NCBI GenBank assembly: GCA_964019135.1
Contig: OZ025248.1
Coordinates: 42,029,670 to 42,093,669, forward strand
DNA from: Arenicola marina
Taxonomy: Eukaryota; Annelida; Polychaeta; Arenicolidae
Direction: 5' to 3'
Length of the DNA: 64,000 bases
The position numbers and the translations under genes were made by a program. This document shows positions 13,101-24,266 of the stretch, piece after piece (positions within the stretch are counted from its first letter, which is position 1; each line of letters opens with the position of its first letter). The notes beneath the pieces were generated by a model that searched no databases, was not told the DNA's origin, and saw only the letters and a program-made list of their open reading frames with translations.

Positions 13101-15026
13101 AACCATTGCGGGATCATGATTTTGCCGGTCCGTGTATGTACCTGATATCCATTTTCCATTGCAAAATGTTGACTTATTTACCTGTTTCAAATGGGTAATG
13201 GGAAAAGGACAGGTCTTCCTATTTCCTTTTACCCATATCAAATGAATAATGGGTTAAAGGTACATGTTTCCTTCACCTATGATTTCCCTGACTAGGGCTG
13301 ACTAGCGCACAGGAAATGGGAACAAGGCAGGGCGGGGACAGGGTGGGGTGTGGAAGTAGGGAGTGCGGCCTTGAAAATTATCACGTCTGACACGAAAGCC
13401 TTACGTTGTTTTGGCGGCGTCCGAGTTGACTTCAAAGGTAGTCATGACTGCACGTGTCCAGCGATTTCGTAGCTGGTTGAGAACCGCATGAAAACACCAG
13501 TGTAACCTAATTACCGGGCCTTCCCCAGGGATGGGAGAGGGGAGGGGGGCACTACCTTACTACAGTGGTGTGGGTATTAATGCATTATATATCATTATTA
13601 TATATGTATGTGTGTTGTATATTCATTCATTCAGCTGGTTCAATATTCCTACGCGCGGGGAGGGTATCCTTCTTGATTTATTTGTGAGATCATGGCATGT
13701 CATGGCTTACCTGAAACTATACTGGAAGTGAAATCGCCCTCAACGATTATTTTCAAGCATTCCGTGAGGTATTGGTTGTTTATTAATATGGTACTGGTAG
13801 CTGTCCAGGTACCTTTCAACTCGCATTCAGTTTATTAAACAATTCTTCGTATTGTGTCTCTTCTTAGGCACACGGATACTGTAGAATCTGATTGCACGTC
13901 CATACATTATGCTTGAGCGTTTCGTAATCTGCAATTTGTTCTATTATGCCTGTACGTATCCATGCACTTTTGTCGTGTGTTTTTGTTTACGAAATTGGAC
14001 GTATATTAGTGTGATTTCTTCATCCTTAACCTGTGTGCTTGAATTGTGTTAGATAAATAGCTATAGTACCTGCTTTGTTAAGTACCTGATTTCTTGGATC
14101 CTTCAGCTTAGAGTTTTTTTTTATAGTTTCTATATGGTTAGGATTACAGTGGATAACTTGACTGTTTTTGAAGTTGTCTGTTAAAGCAGCCCTGCGTTAT
14201 AAAAACCGTTCTCAATAACTTTCTCATTGATTTTCAAGTGGTCAATATGAAGAGGTCAATATGAATAATATAACATCACATTCGTTGTTACCATACCTGG
14301 ACAGTGTTTTATCCAATTCGTTAGAAAACGTTGCCTACTGCCATTCCCATTACGGTAAATAAATATCCAAAAAAATTCCCAAATTTATTTAATGTGTTAT
14401 TTATACCCCCACCAGTTAGTTCAGCGAGCGAAGCTTCCAGTTGGAACAATTTTTTACTTCAATATAATATAATATTAATATTTACATATATGCTTTTAAA
14501 CGCATGCGATAATCGGTTTTTCAACCCTAAACACGCAGGGTGTTTTTTGACGATAGATGTTGCCTGGGGTATCTGGAACGGTCTATTGCGACGCTCGTTT
14601 CACTGCTACACGGATCATCCGCTCTTTTCTGTATGTTCTTTGTGTTATTCGATAAGGGCAAAAACAAATCGGGTCAGGAACGTTAAAAAACCTGGGTAGA
14701 TCGGTAGTGAAGAAGATCAAGCCTCTGACAGTGGGACGATATTAGGGCCCTACTTCCTAGGCGCTCTGTCCGCATTCACACCTCCAGAGACTTCAGTTAA
14801 AGATCGTTATCTGGTTTCCATAGCCTTTCCCATACACCGAGGAAAGCGGTGGGCTGCTTGGTCAAGACAGACATGTGTGTGTGCGGGAGTTTTGGATACG
14901 TGTAGGAGTTGGGGTGCCTGTAGAGTATGTAAGGAGGCTCGGCTGCCAGATGCCTGGATAACACAATTAGTACGGTAGACAGTAAATTGAGCATGCGGAA
15001 TGGTGATGTCAGGTGGTGGTAGTAGG
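13101..15026. other. Intergenic, apparently single-copy
   Basis: No recognisable gene. Short unconvincing frames only (such as 14,331-14,699). A loose inverted region around 13,190-13,260 (AATGGGTAATGGG and its partial complement) is the only structure noted. Confidence 0.5.
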
Positions 15027-15091
15027 GGCGGGGGGGGGGGGGGGAGGGGGGGGGGGGTGGATGCTGGGAGAGGGGGGGGGGGGGGGGGGTC
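15027..15091 (+). repeat. Poly-G tracts
   Basis: Three runs of G (each about 12-18 bases) broken by single A or T, inside a purine-only stretch. Strong G-quadruplex potential on the plus strand; the opposite strand gives a spurious proline-rich frame. Confidence 0.8.
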
Positions 15092-15384
15092 GTGGAGGTG
15101 GAGCATGTGGTGTTGCTTAACTAATAGGCTGATAACGACCGGCAACCTGCCTAGAGGTGAAGTGGCTTAGGGTATTGGTACATTTTGCGCCACTAATATC
15201 CATCCCGATCAGTTAGCCTACACGGTTTGGATAGGTTTACGTGTCGGTTTTTTAACATTTTTTTTAAGGTTCTAGCTATTTACCAAATTACTTTTCATAT
15301 AGGTTCTAACTATTAACCGAGATCTGGTCTGGCCAATAATATTTTATATGTAGTGGTGAACTACTGGTACACCTGCAAAAATCA

Positions 15385-15460
15385 TTCGGGACTCGAACCA
15401 CCAATCCACGTGCCGTTTGGGTCTTAGGCGGTCACTAACCCAGTGGGCTATTAGGCGGCC
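15385..15460 (-). mobile_element. tRNA-derived SINE head (minus strand)
   Basis: On the minus strand an A-box-like TAGCCCACTGGGTTAGTGAC is followed about 40 nt later by a perfect B box, GGTTCGAGTCC. The acceptor ends do not pair, so this is not a working tRNA. The section ACGTGGATTGGTGGTTCGAG is nearly identical to the SINE at 25,316-25,574, so the two share a tRNA-derived head. The body downstream is not recognisable. Confidence 0.55.
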
Positions 15461-15787
15461 CTCCTTAATAAATGGAATGAAGTTGATAATACATCAACGC
15501 TACTCAGGAAGCGATGTTACACCAAACAAATCAAAGGATTCTGAAACTTTCCAAAGCACATCTAGCAGTGCAGCGTTTGTTTTATTTGGATGGGTCGGGG
15601 ATGGTGGGGTGGATGCTTGTCTAACATTGTTGCACAGACAGTTTATATGAGGCCAGCTAGGGAAAAAGACCTAGGTATTTTTATCGTGCTCTTTAAATAC
15701 ATTTTAAAATATATAAACGGATGCCGTAAACTACGTATTTTAAGAAACACCGTGAGTTACGATGATGTTCATCGGGTTACGTTTACG

Positions 15788-16280
15788 GATAATAATAATA
15801 ATAATAATAATGTTTATTGTCCAAAGGTCTGCATCACAAGTAAACAAACATATATTACATAGACAACAACAGAAGCCGAAGCTTATATGCTAACGTAAAA
15901 TAGAACTTCACAACTAGGTCTATACAGATACAAGTAGAAACAAAAAAATAACGTGAAAGGGCCACAATAGTAGGATGTTCAACTCAAAGAATATTGGATA
16001 TAAATATAAAGTTTCGACTAGTTTACTACTAAGGAGGACATTATTGTTCTCTTGAATGAGTGAAGGGATGAGTTAAATTCTAACTTATTATACCACTTAT
16101 TAAAGAAAGTAATAGCCGAATATCTTATAGATTTGCGGAAATGACCAGTTCTAGCCTTTGGGATATGTAGTAGCTTCGCTCCTCTAGTATTATGACTGTG
16201 GATGCTAGACCTCGTAACAAATAACGATTGAACAGGTTCCGGTAATATACCCTGGTATTGCTTAAACATCCGATACGTTC
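15788..16280 (-). mobile_element. CR1/jockey-like LINE 3' end with (ATT)n tail
   Basis: The minus frame 16,269-16,018 encodes the typical C-terminus of a CR1/jockey-type ORF2: IHSHNTRGAKLLHIPKARTG, then an aromatic-rich stretch FFNKWYNKLE, then HSFKRTIMSSL. It ends about 200 bp before a 3' tail of (ATT)n preceded by GACAATAAAC, typical of microsatellite-tailed LINEs. 5'-truncated; different family from the three related copies listed elsewhere. Confidence 0.75.
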
Positions 16281-16959
16281 ATTCGGAAAAACAGTTCAAT
16301 GACTTTCTATTATCTTAAGGAAAGCCAATAATGTATTTTGCATATAGACAAATATTCAAACTATCTACTAATATACTCATGTTTTTGAATGGCTAAATGA
16401 CTGGTTTACTACTTTTTACATCATTTTTACGATACATCATCTATGATCCATTGCGGATGACTAAGCGCTAAATGTGGTTACGGTCCAGGTATCCCACGCC
16501 CGCGGACAGCGTGCATGGCGCCATTATCGAATGTCTTCATGTCCGTACACCATGAGTTTAGCGATTTGTTCTATTTAATTGAAATACATCAAATGCCGTT
16601 ATAATACAAGTTCAACAATTGTATCCCGCGCTGACAATGGGGTACAGATACCGAGTCCAACAATTGTGTTATGGAATGCCCATGAACCTCAATTTAAATC
16701 TAGGCTTGTCGGAGAACGGATTAAGTGGTTTCATGGCCGCGACGGACGAAAGGGTGTTTCTGTCGTCTGATAATAGACCTTGAAACCGAAATGAGCTTCT
16801 TGCAGCTATGTTGCTTAAATCTATGGGTAGAGTTTGAATTTAAATCCCGACATTCGGGCATTGCGTGCACGACATAAGGTAAATACGAGGTGCTGAAATG
16901 TGGCTCTCTGTCATTCCTAAACCGCGCTCCAATGCCGCTCTGGCAGTACCCTTCACAAG
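16281..16959. other. Intergenic, no supported gene
   Basis: Only short frames without recognisable domains; nothing else noted before the right inverted terminus. Confidence 0.5.
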
Positions 16960-17138
16960 CACAACGGTTTACCACGCAACGGCGCTTCTAGGGCACTCAG
17001 GCGGCCGTCTTCCCGAGGCCTGCACATGCAGACCGCCTTACCACGCAACGGCGCTTCTAGGGTATTCAGGTGGCCAGCCTCGCGGGGGCCTCAAAACCGC
17101 TACGCATTACTACGCAACGGCGGTTTAAAGGATATATT
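16960..17138 (-). repeat. Right inverted terminus with sub-repeats
   Basis: Contains ACGCAACGGCGCTTCTAGGG twice (from about 16,975 and 17,044) and ends GGCGGTTTAAAGGATATA; reverse complement of 11,031-11,250. Confidence 0.75.
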
Positions 17139-17894
17139 GTAGATCTGTGAGGCAGACCAGCAATAATTACGGTTTTGTGACTTAGCCACCTTATAATGTC
17201 GTTGCCTACGGGTGATTAGCAACCATGTTACTTGGGCAATTGTAAGCTAACTAAAAGTAGGCTTAGGTGTATGAATTGAGATCTGGAACCCCCTTACTTC
17301 TAAGGCATCACCAATGGTAATTTAGACGGCGGAAGTAGAGATATAGGCCCCTAATATATGATAGCCAACATTTCAGTGAATGGTCCCCCAGCCAATAAGC
17401 GGCATCCCATAATAAAGGCCGACACAATCGCAGTTAGATGTTTTTTGTTTCGCATCACATACTTATTGACGATTGCTTACAGACCTTTAACATAAACAAA
17501 GAGATGACAGCTAAGAGGAATATGCTCACCGTTCAGCCGTTGCAAACAAATTTTTATTTTTGAGGGGTATCTGTGTTGGAAGTGTGTTGAGATCACAGTA
17601 TTAACAAGTTTTCCAGCAAGCTGTTGGCGAGTTCTATGCCACAGACCAATGTCCTTGCATGCACGCGTTACTCGATTCGATAACCACAACCGAATAAATT
17701 TTCTCGTATTTTTCATTGATTGTGTTTGTCTTCAAGATTGTACGGAGCAACGTGAACATATTCTCCAATGCGGGTATCTGATGGTCTAAACTTTAATATA
17801 GACAACACATAACAGCGAATTCGCCTGTGAATGAACTTAGTTTAGAAACCAGAATCGAAATAAATTTCGAACATAATTCATGGTACATAATATC
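17139..17894. other. Intergenic, no supported gene
   Basis: AT-rich, no repeats or recognisable frames. A 79-codon minus frame (17,477-17,716) has no family resemblance. Confidence 0.5.
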
Positions 17895-18245
17895 TATCTA
17901 CTAGGATATAGATCCACCAATAGATTACCAAGAGATCCACCAATCAGATCTACCAATACATTCACCAATATATTCACCAAAATATTCACCAATCAGATCA
18001 CCTAGAGATCTACCAATAAGAACCACTAATAGATCCACCAATCAAATCCATTTGTAGATACACCCATCAGAACCACCAGTAGTTCCACCAATCAGATTCA
18101 CTAATATATCCACCATTCAGATACACCAATAGATCCACCAATCCGATCCATCAATAGATCCACCGTTGAGATACGCCAATACATCCACCAATTAAATACA
18201 CCAATAGATCCACCGATCCGATCCACCAATAGATCCACCAATCAG
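17895..18245. repeat. Degenerate ~14/28-bp minisatellite
   Basis: Repeats of AGATCCACCAATC and ATAGATCCACCAAT alternate with many point differences over about 350 bp. The array stops about 30 bp from the stop codon of the receptor gene on the minus strand. Confidence 0.85.
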
Positions 18246-18274
18246 GTGGCGTGGACGTCGGGACTGCACACCCC

Positions 18275-19732
18275 CTACACGACAGGTTTTATCACGTTAG
18301 TGGCAATACCAAACGCCCTCATGGCCTCAACGAAGGACGACCTCAGGGGGGTGTTGCAGTAGAAGTGAATGATTGGGTTCATATAAGTGGACGCCAGAAT
18401 AAATTGCATGCCAAAGCGGTAAATAATAATTATGGAATGAGAAGCTACTCCTTCTTCTATTTCACTATAACCTAGACCACTGAAGCGGAAAACAAAGATG
18501 ATGGCCGCAGCTGGTAACGTGGTACACCAGAAACTGGCGTTGGTGCAGAGAACCAGCTTAATGGCTGCCGAGAGGGAGATGGAGGCCTTGGCCTGGTTAA
18601 CGGGAGCAGTGTAGTGACGAGACTCATCTTCACACTCACGTGGAACGCCGTGCATCGCGTCACGTCCGCCGTGCACCACGTCACGTCCGCCGTGCACCAC
18701 GTCACGTCCGCCGTGCTGGGTGTCCTTGGACAGTGACGTCACTGGGGCCGTGTCAATGGGGTCGTCGCCACCCGTCGAAGGTGTGAGAGCCACGTCGGCA
18801 AGATGGCCGACGACATCGTCCTTCCTGTCCGGTTTGTTTGACGTCACGGGCTGAGTTATCGCCGCTGCCTGCGGCGACGAGTCGTCGGCTTGGTGACCGG
18901 CCTCGACATCCGCCCACGCGTCCCGTGAAGATCCTGTTCCTGCTTGCGAGGGCCCGGCTTCTGGTTGGGATCCGATGATATCTCGTCCGGCAGGTTGGGA
19001 ACCAGTCATTGGGTGAGACCCAGCACCAGCGGCTGGTGGTAAGTGGTGGAACTGTCGAGCGGATATCGAACGTTTGTGCTTTAGTAGCAACCGGACGAGG
19101 AGAGTAACGCACACGACATTGATGACGAGGTTCGGGATGTAGAAGGTGAACAAGTTGCCATAGTCATAATGCGAGATTCGAGATACACATAGGAGGGCGG
19201 GGACGGAGAGTCTGTCGTGAGCGAGGCTCATAAAGGCAGCCACGTAACAAACTGTAAACACGTAGCTACATGTATGGATAAGCAAAACCCTTTTGGAGGT
19301 CGCATACAGTTGGTACAGAAGGGGTCGATAGAAGAAAAAAACTCTCTCTAACGTCAACAAGCTGAGACCGTGACAGGGATAGAAGGCGACCGAGAGGCGG
19401 ATGCCTCGTAAAGCCTCGCATCCCACCTCACCTAGAGGGTGTCCGTCGTGGTGGATCACCGCCAGATTCTCCGGAGCGGTAATCAGCGCCTGTAGGATGT
19501 CACTGGTCGAGAGCAAGCAGAGAGTGGCGTAGAACGGGGTGTGGAGCTCAGACCGCCTGAGGATGGAAAACAAGAGACTTCCGTTGAGGACCAGGGCCGC
19601 CGTCATCCAGCTCCAGATGTACGTCTCCGTCAGGAGGCGCTCCAGATGGCTGCGGAAGAGTGGACCTCGTGGCTCGCCGGTGACGTCATCGAGAGGAGTG
19701 TCAGTGGTCACGTTGCTCGCTGGATCGTCCAT
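18275..19732 (-). CDS. Class A (rhodopsin-like) orphan G-protein-coupled receptor, 485 aa
   Basis: Single-exon seven-transmembrane receptor of the plasma membrane, expected to signal through heterotrimeric G proteins; ligand unknown. Landmarks: N-glycosylation site N7; TM1 about 37-60 with N50; TM2 with D78; disulfide cysteines C105 and C182; TM3 ends LER (128-130) in place of DRY, followed by YRPLLY; TM5 proline P200; third intracellular loop of about 170 residues (217-390), low complexity, with three HGGRDVV repeats; TM6 FWCTTLP (401-407); TM7 NPIIHFY (452-458) in place of NPxxY; short tail. The start ATG has a good context (ACAATGG). A paralogue lies at 28,880-30,280 on the same strand, about half identical by eye over TM1-TM5. 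The long loop, missing introns and local duplication fit a lineage-specific chemosensory or orphan clade; amine or peptide receptors cannot be excluded. Confidence 0.9.
   Translation of the reverse strand: MDDPASNVTTDTPLDDVTGEPRGPLFRSHLERLLTETYIWSWMTAALVLNGSLLFSILRRSELHTPFYATLCLLSTSDILQALITAPENLAVIHHDGHPLGEVGCEALRGIRLSVAFYPCHGLSLLTLERVFFFYRPLLYQLYATSKRVLLIHTCSYVFTVCYVAAFMSLAHDRLSVPALLCVSRISHYDYGNLFTFYIPNLVINVVCVTLLVRLLLKHKRSISARQFHHLPPAAGAGSHPMTGSQPAGRDIIGSQPEAGPSQAGTGSSRDAWADVEAGHQADDSSPQAAAITQPVTSNKPDRKDDVVGHLADVALTPSTGGDDPIDTAPVTSLSKDTQHGGRDVVHGGRDVVHGGRDAMHGVPRECEDESRHYTAPVNQAKASISLSAAIKLVLCTNASFWCTTLPAAAIIFVFRFSGLGYSEIEEGVASHSIIIIYRFGMQFILASTYMNPIIHFYCNTPLRSSFVEAMRAFGIATNVIKPVV
18655..18718 (-). 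repeat. 21-bp coding minisatellite in receptor intracellular loop
   Basis: Three in-frame copies of a 21-bp unit (CACGTCACGTCCGCCGTG core on plus) encode HGGRDVV, HGGRDVV, HGGRDAM in the third intracellular loop. Absent from the paralogue, hence probably recent and likely length-variable. Confidence 0.85.
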
Positions 19733-21929
19733 TGTGTCGTCACGAGTGCCTCTCTTGGCTATGCGTCATCCGTCAAACACAAAATAAACAATGCACGATC
19801 ATAACATGATAATTACTGGCTAAAAAGGAAGTGGAAGAAATCCGCGGAATCCATTTCAGATATGGATATATAGATTGTGATAGTAAATTCACAGGCAAAC
19901 TTCGTCTTTTCGTTGTCTTCGCCAAAATATTGCAAACGGCGAAAATTGCACAAGTTAAGAAAAGACTTTGGTGAAATTGTATCTAAGAGATGGTCGGGTA
20001 ACTGTCATATCCTGATAAGTTCTTCAGTTATTTTCGTCTGTTATTAGTTCACTATATCAGTGATTCTTTGATAATCGTGTCGTTGCTAGTCATGTTGCTA
20101 GTTCACTAACGAATAGATTGCCGAACATCGAATTTCTATACTGAGAACTGTTACGTTCTGAATTCATAAGTTGTTATCCCAATTACATGAAATAGTTCAA
20201 CTGCAAATGAATCACTGTACCCAGGCCACTTGGGTGTCCTTATTTAACTCCATATTGGATTCTGGTATTTCTTTCATTTTATTCTTTTTATTTTCTATTT
20301 CATAATTCAGTCATTTTTTTTTTACATTTACCCAGCTACTAATAGTTTAGTTTTGATCTCGAAAAGTATAACTGCTAAGCCAGAAAAATATATTGCAATC
20401 GCCCTTTAGTTTTCACCTAAGACTTGTCAGCGCGATAACTAGTTGTTAGGTTCTGATATTCTATATTATATATATCTATACGTCTATTCATAATGCATAA
20501 CTTGCTACTCGGAGAGGTAATGCCCTATAATTGAACCATTAAGATAATATTCAACTCGAACCAAATCAGACTAAATTAGGTTAAAACGATGAAACATTGA
20601 AAGCAAGAGAAAAGTTACATATATATGAAACATTGAAATTATGAAAAGATGATCACATTATATATTAAGGTTTTGAAGAAACTACTTTATATGGTAAATT
20701 AAGCTGGTAAGACAATTTCATGCTAGTGTGCTAGTTCATAAAGCAATTGACAATATAGCCATCTTTCCACATTGCTGGATAATCAAGGTCACTTTTAAGA
20801 TATATGTGGTTAGCAGTAGTTTGACCAAATCTCAGACCACAAGAATTTCAAACCCTGAATTTAATTAGTACCTCTGTAACTTACATGATATACTGGAAGC
20901 CAATTAGATTGAATAATAAGAAATAAAACCATGGTAATTGGCTGAGCTCGATGTGACAGCTACTCTAACCATGCCTGTGAAAATCATTAAGCAACCTATA
21001 AGTAATCAGTATCATCATTATTATCATTAACTACCATTATATATAATTATATAAATGCAATATCCATTGGTATTTCCGATGGGAACGGAAATTTTAAAAA
21101 ACAGGTACAAAATAAAAAACTTTAGCCTAACAGTAACACTTGAGCAGTTTTAATCTGTGGATTTTGTTTGGCAAACGCTTTTAATTTTTCTTATAGAACT
21201 TAATTAAGAGACACCGAGTGGATAAGTGACATGCAGTTATTAAGTATATAACTATGGATTTGATATATATACGCGTACATGCTTGATATATAACACATAT
21301 AATTTAATACCTATGCATGGCCTTATATAAGCCTGATGAATACTGTAAACATATATATTCAAAAAAACTCCCTCTAACTTAAGGTACTGATTGATACCAA
21401 CGGCATGCAAAAAAGGCTTTTCAGTCAAAAGTAATTTATTGGGAACAAATATTTTGTGATAATTTTAGTTTTCTTGTAAAATATCTTTCATTGAACTTTT
21501 GTTAATGTTTTTGATTGTGCAGGTACCAATGATGCTGACCTAAATTAAATTTGCATTGATGACTTTATTCATATAAATTGAAGGAAATCTATATCGAAAA
21601 TTTGTATAATGTATAACTTCTTCTTTGCAAGATTCTAAACAAACTACTTAGTATTTGTACCAGCCGTTTACCGATTGCGTAATCAGTCTATTGATAATTG
21701 TTTATGGCACTGGTTTTTGGCATATCAATTGCCAATAGCGCTATTTTTGTGTCACTCTTAGACTATGCATAATAATTATCCCAATGTTATTTAGTTATCT
21801 TTAGCAACGCTGAATAATTTCGAAAAAAACACTTAATTTTTTTTATATTTTTTAGCCTTGGATTTTGCGAAGACAATTATTGTTAATATTTCCACCATTT
21901 TCTTACTAAAAATATTGTCCGCGGATTAT
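19733..21929. other. AT-rich intergenic region upstream of the first receptor
   Basis: About 2.2 kb with no convincing frame or tandem array. It includes the presumed promoter of the minus-strand receptor; a CRE-like TGCGTCAT lies about 30 bp upstream of its start codon. No TATA box can be assigned with confidence. Confidence 0.5.
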
Positions 21930-22385
21930 GCATAGATACTAAATATTTGGACTTTGCTAAGGCTTGCCATTCCGTCCCCCATGAACCGCTAGTAAAACAA
22001 TTCGAGGCCTGTTGTATCTCTGACAACGTACTGGGATGGATACAACAGTTTCTCAATGACAGAAGGCAGCGTGTGGTGGTATATGGCTGTTGATCCAAAT
22101 GTGCTCCCGTATGCAGTGGTGTACCTGAAGGCAGCGTGCTGGGCCCTGCGCTTTTGGTGATTTATATCAATGACTTACTTGCCTGATGTAGTCGAGAACT
22201 TTAACAATATGTTTGCCGATGACACCAATGTGCATAAAACTGTAGGCTGCACAAAAGATGCGAAACAACTTCAGAACGATTTGGATAATCTGACAACACG
22301 GGCAGATAAATGGCAACTGCAATTTAATCCAACCAAGCGTTCCACCTTGGCAGTCAAAACCTTCACTGCGCCTACACAATGACAT
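21930..22385 (+). mobile_element. LINE reverse-transcriptase fragment, degraded
   Basis: Sense translation gives YLDFAKACHSVPHEPLVKQF, then QQFLNDRRQRV, then GVPEGSVLGPALLVIYINDL, then the catalytic FADDTNVHK with aspartates in place, then KWQLQFNPTK. This is the palm region of a CR1/jockey-like reverse transcriptase. It has an in-frame stop after VVVYGC and a frame change before the FADD box, so it is dead. Both ends are truncated; no tail or target-site duplication found. Confidence 0.8.
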
Positions 22386-22511
22386 CAGACGCCGCATTGG
22401 CGAGACTGGAAACAACTGAGTTCGAACGCCCTTGGAATACCTTACGGCAGTGTGTAGCCCATGCCTAATGAAGTGGGGAGGGGGAGGGGGGGGCAAGGGG
22501 GGGCGGGTCAT

Positions 22512-22756
22512 GTTCCCAGATCACGAAGAATAAATCTTTTTATTCCCAGGTCACGATGAATTAACCGCAGAACTCTCCCCATGCAATGGAAGAGCGGATA
22601 CACGATACTAAATTGACGATTTCCCGATTCACGGTTATTTAATATTAAGACTCCCAGTTCACGAATAATGAAAATCATTGATCATGGCGGTCAGCTAATA
22701 CCCTATTCCCAGTTCACGAAGAATTATTTTCCTCATTCCCAGTTCACGGTGAAATG
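22512..22756 (+). repeat. Paired CCCAGTTCACGAAGAAT motifs with exact 30-bp spacing
   Basis: Six degenerate copies of CCCAGTTCACGAAGAAT begin at 22,515, 22,545, 22,623, 22,653, 22,708 and 22,738. They fall into three pairs, each with a spacing of exactly 30 bp, separated by irregular gaps. A G-rich run (about 22,475-22,506) precedes them. Confidence 0.65.
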
Positions 22757-23223
22757 AAAAGCCCAATCCCGCGGAACTCTACCGCGCATGAGCTACAGGA
22801 GAGGAATTCAGGATCAATCAACAGGCTTTTAGCATAAGAATATGACTGAAGAGGATATGTATGTATGTATGCAGTGACTCTGTCCGTCTGACACAGTGAC
22901 AGACCGAGACAGTACAAATGAGGCAAACTGACCACACGGACACGGGTGGCAGTGCTGCCAGTTCAAAACTGTCACACGAACAGACAGTTGCCAGAGTGCG
23001 AAAGCAGGTTAACAAACTGGTGACGTAGAATTACACAATACACAGTTTTACACAATGAATTAAGTAACACTTATCTGTGATCGTAGTTTCATCACATTAT
23101 CAGTTTCTGGTCTGTTAATCTTATTTGCGAAACGGCGATCTCAAGCAGTTTGAGTGAGCAGGTGAGCAAAGCTAGCAGACGACCAGTCATTTTATTAAGC
23201 GGGGACGCTCATAGTTGACGAGG

Positions 23224-23237
23224 CCGGTAGGTGGCGT
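23224..23237 (+). promoter_or_regulatory. CTCF-like motif (plus orientation)
   Basis: CCGGTAGGTGGCGT differs from the bilaterian CTCF core CCASYAGRKGGCRS at two positions (the third and last). Motif match only; no evidence of occupancy. Confidence 0.35.
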
Positions 23238-23341
23238 TCTGCTTACCGGGGCGACTATGCATGTGGACGCAAACCAGTTAGTGAAAGCGGAAAAAGTCAG
23301 TTGCAGATCCGGCACCAGTCTGACTAGTAGAACACAGTCCG

Positions 23342-23356
23342 AGCGCCCTCTGCTGG
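23342..23356 (-). promoter_or_regulatory. CTCF-like motif (minus orientation), exact consensus
   Basis: The reverse complement CCAGCAGAGGGCGCT matches every position of the CTCF core consensus. It lies 105 bp from the plus-oriented motif at 23,224. Chance matches of this length are uncommon but possible in 64 kb. Confidence 0.45.
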
Positions 23357-24266
23357 GAGAGTGGCAAGGAATATTCAGCGCGGCGCTGAGAGTTACACTC
23401 ATAAATGTATTGTAATTTAAAGCGTAAATGAAGTGTATATAATTATTGAAGAATTGACATAACACATTTCGACCAGTGTTTGGGGGATAATTTTTTGGTG
23501 CGGCTGAAGTATGCTTCGAATTCCGAAAGTCCTAAGCCCAGGCTTGAAATGGACGTTGAATATGCATGCATGTTACATTAAGAGCTCGCTTGCGCTCGCT
23601 ATAAACACCTACATCCAGCACCAATTATCTGCCAATTACGAAAACAATCATACATCTTAAATTTTCCTTCCACAAAAGTGAAAACTTGGGCCTGTTGTGA
23701 AACGTCGTATCGTCAAAAACGTGTGTACACATGTTGTTTATCGGTCCCACGGACAGGAGGCGCCCTATCCCCAGATTATATCCCTAATAACCATCAGAGC
23801 GATAAAAGTGACGTTTATTTCATCAGATTGTCTGAATATTTTTATCCGGCGAGAAAAATGAGAAAACTTGAATAGGCTTTTAATGTGTGAACTCGCCACA
23901 TGTCAGTTTTAATAGATTTTGTCGACACGAGGGCCTCGGGCTCATTGTTGCTTTGAAAGAGATTTCTTTCTTTCGTCATGCAACAGTAGGTTCCGTATCC
24001 TCTCATCCAGAAATAAAACGTGATGACATTAAACGGAGCACATGTCGATCTTCATGGCAATGTTTTATAAAGGACGGCTGCAAATCGGTTTTGAATTGAG
24101 AGAGGCTTTTCGCCAATGAGAGCATTTCAGGATTTCATGCTCAGGGCAACGTAGACTGACCGCTTGGCATGCTGAGCAGACTATTGCAATACAACAAATG
24201 TTCGGATCACATAACACTTACCCCGGTCTTTCGGTTCCCGCCATTATGTATGTGCCCATAATTGCA

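Larger units (their letters stand above)
11031..17138. mobile_element. Candidate ~6.1 kb decayed DNA transposon with repetitive inverted termini
   Basis: The two ends are reverse complements: TATATCCTTTTAACCGCC at 11,031 and GGCGGTTTAAAGGATATA ending near 17,138, each followed inward by 65-70 bp sub-repeats (ACGCAACGGCGCTTCTAGGG type). No transposase reading frame is recognisable inside. The interior holds younger insertions (MITE at 11,504, LINE 3' end at 12,772, SINE head at 15,385, LINE 3' end at 15,790). TATA abuts both ends, but I could not separate a target-site duplication from the terminus. It may instead be two independent solo copies in opposite orientation. The left end directly abuts the last 57-bp satellite unit. 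Confidence 0.45.
22757..24254. other. Intergenic with possible insulator sites
   Basis: No gene recognised. Contains two CTCF-like motifs (listed separately) within 135 bp. Confidence 0.45.

Noticed and set aside
15385-15460. Possible functional tRNA gene
   Set aside because: B box is perfect but acceptor ends do not pair; it matches the head of the SINE at 25,316.
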